A stretch of DNA of 23,373 nt from Nemertoderma westbladi. Taxonomy: Eukaryota; Xenacoelomorpha; Nemertodermatida; Nemertodermatidae. The notes beneath the pieces are model-generated. The model was not told where the DNA came from. It searched no databases and saw only the letters and a list, made by a program, of their open reading frames with translations. Below are positions 18,275-23,373 of the stretch, one piece after another (the stretch's first letter is position 1; each line of letters opens with the position of its first letter). Position numbers and translations under genes: made by a program. The stretch lies in contig JAUCBJ010005149.1 in the NCBI GenBank assembly GCA_032718475.1, positions 1-23,373 on the forward strand, read 5' to 3'.

Positions 18275-20158
18275 TTAACTATTTCGGGGTTCAACTATAG
18301 ACTTGACGAAGTTAACATTGGTAACTATGGCTGTGGTAGCAACAACAATACGGTAACCATGGTTTCGTGCGAGAAAACGTAACGCCGCGACTTCCGACCG
18401 AGTGCATCCTCCAAGGAAATAAACGAGCACAACTCTCGGGGTAGTGGAGAAATCGTCAGGAGAGTTAGAGAAAGAACCAGAGAATGAACCGTGGAAGAGT
18501 TCCATTAGGGTAGGAGTGAACCCGCCCTTCAGGAGAACCTTCTCGATGAGTTTAATACTAAGAGGGGAATAAACACCGTTGAATAAGTATGACATATGTG
18601 TGGGTTCATAGTAATCCGAATACTTATTTACTTTTGGTTTTTCTCCCACTTCTTTGTAACACTTACGGAAGTTGTAAAGAATTGATGGCTGGTCTGCCGA
18701 GTTAACTAGGAGTCCGAGATTTCTGAGATCCCGGAATATCGGGAGGTGCCGGTAGCCATAGCTGTGTAGGTACTGCATCACAAGGGAATTATAATCAAAT
18801 GATTGAAGAGTGCCATTTGTTAACGAGGCTAAACACAGTAGTCTCAGTGCGTGGTAACATGGCAACTGTTGGTTGATATAATCTTCTATAAACTCGAGAC
18901 ATTTTCGGAAGTAACGGTTCCCCAGCAACTTGTGTTCCACACCCAGCTTCTTGTATTCCTCCTCCACCAGAAACTGATCTTCCATACCAGATCCAACGTA
19001 CAAGTGCCGAAACTCCTTCACGTCGGTGTTCATTACCCACTCGCACATACTCAGATGGTTTTGAACACTAGAACGCGATTTTTTATATAATTTAACATCC
19101 TTTCGAATAAATTCATCAGTTTCTTCACTTGTAAATGATTTTGAGTTGGTGACTTCGTGTATGTGCTTCAGTTGTTTAGCTTTCTCAGTGAGGTAGAATA
19201 TCGCACCTGGTATACTTAGGTCGCGAATACCAGCAAACACAGTGTCGTTAGATGTTGCTTCAATTCTTTTATTGTCTTTTGGTTCTGGCATCTCCCAGAT
19301 TAACTCGCCATCAACTCGGATGCCAAACCTCTCATCTAATATACCTTCATAGATATTTTGGGAGAGAAGTGGTGTGACTAAATCTGCGTTTCGGTCTATT
19401 AGAAATAAATATCCAAAACTGGAAGTGTTGCTTTGCTCAGGTTGATTATTCATCAACTGTTCTCTAGTCATTTCGTAGACTTCCGTCGCACAGCAACCAA
19501 CTCCGTAGACTTTGGGAATAATCCCGAATGCCGATTGGATTGAACACAAAGAACGAGAGATGCTTTTTAAACCGAAATTAACTTTATTTAAAAAGTATTC
19601 CGAATAAAATGATGGATTGTCAGCTGACATTAAATCGTCATCAACCACTACCAAGTCGAGTTTGAACTCATCTACAGTGACGTCATTAAATATACCCCGA
19701 TGATTATCTATTTCATTTATATATATGTAATTAATTTCCGGCACCGCAAACAGATGGAATTTCCTCTTGGGACGGTTTGTTTTTTCATTGACATCGTACG
19801 GCGGTTTGTTTACTGTTGTATTGAGTCGTTTCTCGTTGTCATATTCTATGTGTTTAGCCATATCTCGTATGTTGCCTAGACTCGGACGGAATATGTAAAC
19901 TCTTTGATTAGAACTGGAATCTTTGAAAAAGGTTTGAATAGAAGAAATGGAATCCGTTATAAAAGGAAATATTCTATTTATATTTTGATTTTTCGAAATT
20001 TCATCCATATTGTACATTATATTTTTCGTGGCCTTAATAACGCTCTGTTCAATAACTATATCCTTAATACCTGGATATTTATCGAGAAGGGTAATCAATT
20101 CCTTTCTGGATGTTTCGGTTAACTTGAATATGTTAGGTAACATTGAAGAAGAAGCCAT
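18275..20158 (-). CDS. VPS33B: VPS33B-like Sec1/Munc18 trafficking protein, single exon
   Basis: 627 codons without interruption. Human VPS33B is 617 residues. The protein is a Sec1/Munc18-family SNARE regulator. With VIPAS39/SPE-39 it acts on endosomes, lysosome-related organelles and polarised sorting, and in humans its loss causes ARC syndrome. Family signatures: the N-terminal arm (PGIKDIVIEQ, ~29-38), FRPSLGNIRDM (~90-100), VDEFKLDLVVVDDDLMSAD (~162-180), IDRNADLVTPLLSQNIYEG (~254-272), HALRLLCLASLTNGTL (~436-451), SYLFNGVYSPLSIKLIE (~523-539) and VYFLGGCTRSEVAALRFLA (~579-597). The central and C-terminal motifs fit VPS33B better than VPS33A or the Sly1/SCFD1 group. The start is supported by GAGAG-ATG-G context and an in-frame TAA 15 nt upstream. 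No signal peptide or membrane segment. Vertebrate orthologs have many introns, so a single exon is unusual: lineage intron loss or an old functional retrogene. The 14-bp minisatellite lies ~110 bp upstream and a dead LINE lies downstream. Confidence 0.93.
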   Translation of the reverse strand: MASSSMLPNIFKLTETSRKELITLLDKYPGIKDIVIEQSVIKATKNIMYNMDEISKNQNINRIFPFITDSISSIQTFFKDSSSNQRVYIFRPSLGNIRDMAKHIEYDNEKRLNTTVNKPPYDVNEKTNRPKRKFHLFAVPEINYIYINEIDNHRGIFNDVTVDEFKLDLVVVDDDLMSADNPSFYSEYFLNKVNFGLKSISRSLCSIQSAFGIIPKVYGVGCCATEVYEMTREQLMNNQPEQSNTSSFGYLFLIDRNADLVTPLLSQNIYEGILDERFGIRVDGELIWEMPEPKDNKRIEATSNDTVFAGIRDLSIPGAIFYLTEKAKQLKHIHEVTNSKSFTSEETDEFIRKDVKLYKKSRSSVQNHLSMCEWVMNTDVKEFRHLYVGSGMEDQFLVEEEYKKLGVEHKLLGNRYFRKCLEFIEDYINQQLPCYHALRLLCLASLTNGTLQSFDYNSLVMQYLHSYGYRHLPIFRDLRNLGLLVNSADQPSILYNFRKCYKEVGEKPKVNKYSDYYEPTHMSYLFNGVYSPLSIKLIEKVLLKGGFTPTLMELFHGSFSGSFSNSPDDFSTTPRVVLVYFLGGCTRSEVAALRFLARNHGYRIVVATTAIVTNVNFVKSIVEPRNS

Positions 20159-20266
20159 CTCTCTAATTTGTGATTAATATTATTATCGCACTCTAAATTA
20201 GTTACTAAGTTATCTTTGTTTCCAGTACCGTTGCATGCGTTAATTACCTACAATCTATAATAATTG
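20159..20266 (-). promoter_or_regulatory. Short VPS33B 5' region
   Basis: Only 108 bp separate the VPS33B ATG from the minisatellite. No clear TATA box or CpG island is visible. ACTAATTTAG on the minus strand, about 40 nt before the ATG, could be a splice acceptor for a 5' UTR exon. If so, the promoter may lie beyond the minisatellite. Confidence 0.4.
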
Positions 20267-21232
20267 TATATTACACTAACTATATTACACTAACTATATT
20301 ACACTAACTATATTACACTAACTATATTACACTAACTATATTACACTAACTATATTACACTAACTATATTACACTAACTATATTACACTAACTATATTAC
20401 ACTAACTATATTACACTAACTATATTACACTAACTATATTACACTAACTATATTACACTAACTATATTACACTAACTATATTACACTAACTATATTACAC
20501 TAACTATATTACACTAGCTATATTACACTAACTGTATTACACTAACTATATTACACTAACTATATTACCCTAACTATATTACACTAACTATATTACACTA
20601 ACTATATTACACTAACTATATTACACTAACTATATTACCCTAACTATATTACACTAACTATATTACACTAACTATATTACACTAACTATATTACACTAAC
20701 TATATTACACTAACTATATTACACTAACTATATTACACTAACTATATTACACTAACTATATTACACTAACTATATTACACTAACTATATTACCCTAACTA
20801 TATTACACTAACTATATTACACTAACTATATTACACTAACTATATTACACTAACTATATTACACTAACTATATTACACTAACTATATTACACTAACTATA
20901 TTACACTAACTATATTACCCTAACTATATTACACTAACTATATTACACTAACTATATTACACTAACTATATTACACTAACTATATTACACTAACTATATT
21001 ACACTAACTATATTACACTAACTATATTACACTAACTATATTACACTAACTATATTACACGAACTATATTACACTAACTATATTATACTAACTATATTAC
21101 ACTAACTATATTACACTAACTATATTACACGAACTATATTACACTAACTATATTACACTAACTATATTACACTAACTATATTACACTAACTATATTACAC
21201 TAACTATATTACACTAACTATATTTCACTACC
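20267..21232. repeat. 14-bp minisatellite TATATTACACTAAC, ~68 copies
   Basis: Nearly perfect tandem array. Variants are TTACCCTAAC (ending near 20570, 20640, 20794 and 20920), CACGAAC (near 21061 and 21131), one TTATACTAAC, one CTAGC and one CTGTATT. Variant spacings are multiples of 14 bp (70, 154 and 126 for TTACCC, 70 for CACGAAC), which points to block duplication within the array. Every unit contains a TATA-like TATATTA. Confidence 0.98.
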
Positions 21233-21359
21233 CACTACCCGTATAGTGTCATTTTCTGATGAAGATGATTTTCAAGAAGTATTGTTCACTGAAGGCCATT
21301 TATTATATTTAATAAATACGCGATGTTCTGGAACATTTCGTTTATGTATAAATAGAAAG
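21233..21359. other. Short non-coding stretch
   Basis: AT-rich. It contains one TGTTCTGGAACA palindrome near 21324, related to those in the element at 21764-22283. Confidence 0.5.
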
Positions 21360-21533
21360 GAGCAGGTTAAAGTGGCACGTTATTTTAACCAAAACAATAA
21401 ACTAAACACAATAGAACAGGTTACAGTTTTATTTTTGAGAGTAAGCAGCTGTTATTTGCGTCCAATTTCCCCTGGAGAGGGATGCATTTTTATTGCGTCA
21501 AGTCCCCCCCCCCCCCCCTCCCCCCCTATCTGG
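21360..21533 (+). repeat. Dispersed repeat, copy B
   Basis: Same sequence as the reverse complement of 12060-12220, at about 92% over the core. The terminal C run is expanded here (15 C, one T, then 7 C at 21504-21526), which explains most of the length difference. Confidence 0.8.
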
Positions 21534-21763
21534 AATAGCTACGCCGTAGATATATTATAGGCATACCGTTGTTGCCCACCGGTCCGGTCCGGGTCATCAG
21601 AACATGACACTGTATTACGGGTTATGGTGTAACGTACCGGTAGCTCGTATGAACTACATCGTTATTACACTGTTATTGGTATTTGGCATTATGTTGTATA
21701 AACAAAATGAAAATTTTAATATGACATTTTCTGGACTCATCTTTTGTTTTTTGGCTTATTCAT
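21534..21763. other. Non-coding, nothing recognised
   Basis: A short stretch with CCGGTCCGGTCCGGG and AT-rich sequence. A 76-codon frame at 21604-21834 runs into the following inverted repeat and is not supported as a gene. Confidence 0.4.
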
Positions 21764-22283
21764 TGTTCCAGAACATGTTAGCTATTCATTTTTTAAAAGA
21801 ATTATGTTCTAGAACAAATATTTTTTTGTTCTAGAACATTTTTAAAAAAAATCGGGATTTTATTTAAAACGCATGATGGAATCGTTCTAAAACGTGTTTA
21901 AAATCAATAAAAAAATTTTGGAAATTTTTTTTATTGATTGTAATTTTTAACGTTTTGCACGTTTTAAAGAAATTGCTCGTTAAATAATAATATCCAAATC
22001 CATAAAACCAAAATTAAATATAAAACTGCACCAGCATCCCACCACCAATCAGAACAAAACAATTAAGACAATAAAATTTAACATACAATTAAAAATGGTG
22101 CACCGTGAATTAATAATGGTCTGCGAGGTCATTCCCCCGCATCGACCATGATTTGCACGTTTTAAAACGATTCCATGCGTTTTAAATAGAAACAATATTT
22201 TTTCTAAAAAACGTTCTAGAACAAGAAATATTTGTTCTAGAACATAATTTTTTATAAATGAATAGCTAACATGTTCTGGAACA
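21764..22283. mobile_element. 520-bp inverted-repeat element rich in TGTTCTAGAACA palindromes
   Basis: The left arm 21764-21896 starts TGTTCCAGAACATGTTAGC. The right arm 22156-22283 is its reverse complement with modest divergence. Both arms keep GCTATTCATTT, ATGTTCTAGAACAAATATTT, a second TTCTAGAAC, TATTTAAAACGCATG and GGAATCGTT. The ~260-bp centre has its own hairpin at 21902-21939 (AATCAATAAAAAAA against TTTTTTTTATTGATT). No coding frame and no clear TSD. Confidence 0.85.
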
Positions 22284-22384
22284 CTTTCTATACAAATAGT
22301 AATAAGAACTAGCTACTACAAAATATTTATGGAGGGAAGTATGATGTCGGAACCAGTGTTGAAATTACTTGCTAAACCTACCTA

Positions 22385-22450
22385 AAACACTAGCTACCAT
22401 AAAAAAAACATATCTACTAATGTTCTAGAACACGTATCAATAATAAAAAT
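22385..22450. mobile_element. Partial third end of the TIR element family
   Basis: AAACACTAGCTACCATAAAAA, then TCTACTAATGTTCTAGAACA and TCAATAATAAAAAT, match the inner right arm of the 94-815 element. The terminal GACGAAGTAGTACC part and a left partner were not found. Here the third heat-shock pentamer is lost. Confidence 0.6.
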
Positions 22451-22660
22451 CATAATATGAGTTCAGAAAATATAAAGAAAATGTCATATTAAAATGTTCG
22501 ATTTTTGTTTATACATACCATAGTAATGCCCTGGTATTTATATAACTAAAGAAAATAAAACATTGGCATTCAATGGGTTAATTCTTAATTCGCAGCCTAA
22601 TTTATCCAATATATATTTTTCGAATTTAATTTCCAATTTTAATATCGTATTTAATTAATG
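22451..22660. other. AT-rich, no gene seen
   Basis: No open frame or repeat of note. Confidence 0.4.
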
Positions 22661-22664
22661 TCGC

Positions 22665-22825
22665 AAGTGTCCTGGACGGAGTGAGACGGCGCCTTTAATT
22701 CGCCCTGATCCGGTCTAGTCCCCTGTGCCTCCGCGGTGGACGGCGACCTTGGAGGGGCCTAGGTTTCGGCGACGGAGCCGGGTTGCGGGGCAACGATGTC
22801 GCCACGCAATATGGCTGAACTCATT
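22665..22825. other. Isolated GC- and CpG-rich island
   Basis: About 160 bp with many CpG (GGACGGCGACC, TTTCGGCGACGGAGCC), sharply bounded by AT-rich DNA. No long open frame. It could be a promoter or first exon of a gene outside the window, or a fragment of a GC-rich repeat. Confidence 0.4.
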
Positions 22826-22990
22826 GCCATAGTTTCTTTAGTTAATTTAATCTGAAACTATTTAATTATTGTTATAATTATTACCCTCTATAATAATTAT
22901 TAATTAATGTATTAATATATAATATTATATTTAGATATCCATTTTCAAATTAAATAAATTGTAAACTTTAATTATTGTCTGTTCGAGAAC

Positions 22991-23373
22991 GGAATATACG
23001 GATATACACCATGACCCGTACACCACGTCCTGGAATATACGGATATACACCATGACCCGTTCACCACGTCCTGGAATATACGGATATACACCATGACCCG
23101 TACACCACGTCCTGGAATATACGGATATACACCATGACCCGTACACCACGTCCTGGAATATACGGATATACACCATGACACGTACACCACGTCCTGGAAT
23201 ATACGGATATACACCATGACCCGTACACCACGTCCTGGAATATACGGATATACACCATGACCCGTACACCACGTCCTGGAATATACGGATATACACCATG
23301 ACCCGTACACCACGTCCTGGAATATACGGATATACACCATGACCCGTACACCACGTCCTGGAATATACGGATA
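22991..23373. repeat. 41-bp minisatellite, at least 9.3 copies, runs off the window
   Basis: The unit contains GGAATATACGGATATACACC, ATGACCCGTAC and ACCACGTCCT. GGAATATAC recurs every 41 bp (about 22991, 23032, 23073 and on). Units are almost identical, with single changes (GTTCACC near 23060, GACACG near 23178). On the minus strand all three frames stay open because the unit has no stop and 41 is not divisible by three. Confidence 0.97.

Noticed and set aside
18275-20158. First reading of the Sec1-family gene as SLY1/SCFD1 or VPS33A
   Set aside because: The central LIDRNADLVTPL region, the long C-terminal GGCTRSEVAALRFLAR block and the N-terminal PGIKD segment fit VPS33B better.
22931-23354. 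Overlapping 97-122-codon minus-strand frames in the 41-bp minisatellite
   Set aside because: All three frames are open because the unit lacks stops. They are translations of the same repeat with no sign of selection.

Overview
The window looks like nuclear DNA from an invertebrate animal. It is AT-rich (by eye) and dominated by minisatellites, inverted-repeat elements and a decayed LINE retrotransposon of a kind common in marine invertebrates. It carries one intact protein gene, a metazoan-type VPS33B. There is no sign of operons, bacterial ribosome sites or CRISPR. The species cannot be named from this sequence.

Layout. 94-815: a non-autonomous DNA transposon with long terminal inverted repeats (TIRs) and an exact 8-bp target-site duplication. 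1127-8241: a very large ~30-bp minisatellite. Its first nine or so units run in the opposite orientation to the other ~225, with an AT-rich palindromic spacer at the switch. The right edge of the array abuts a 93-bp near-perfect hairpin (8242-8334). 8335-12857: no gene is visible. This stretch holds C and G homopolymers, a second copy of the TIR element (~9510-9882), a 19-bp-arm palindrome, ~146-bp tandem repeats (10135-10695), a TA-flanked foldback MITE (11881-12034) and one copy of a dispersed repeat (12060-12220).

~12830-17900: a near full-length LINE on the minus strand. It has an L1-type ORF1 and an ORF2 with APE endonuclease, reverse transcriptase and a C-terminal CCHC motif. It is broken by several frameshifts, in-frame stops and lost catalytic residues. 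18275-20158: an uninterrupted 627-codon VPS33B gene on the minus strand. VPS33B is a Sec1/Munc18-family protein that works with VIPAS39 (SPE-39) in endosomal and lysosome-related trafficking. It has a poly(A) signal downstream. About 110 bp upstream of its ATG begins a ~68-copy 14-bp minisatellite (20267-21232).

21233-23373: the second dispersed-repeat copy (inverted relative to the first), a 520-bp inverted-repeat element rich in TGTTCTAGAACA palindromes, a partial third TIR-element end, a short GC-rich island and a 41-bp minisatellite that runs off the window. VPS33B is the only gene likely to be functional. Everything else is repeat biology. The most interesting parts are the palindrome-flanked bidirectional minisatellite, the TIR elements that carry perfect three-unit heat-shock-element patterns, and the intronless VPS33B with a minisatellite at its 5' side.
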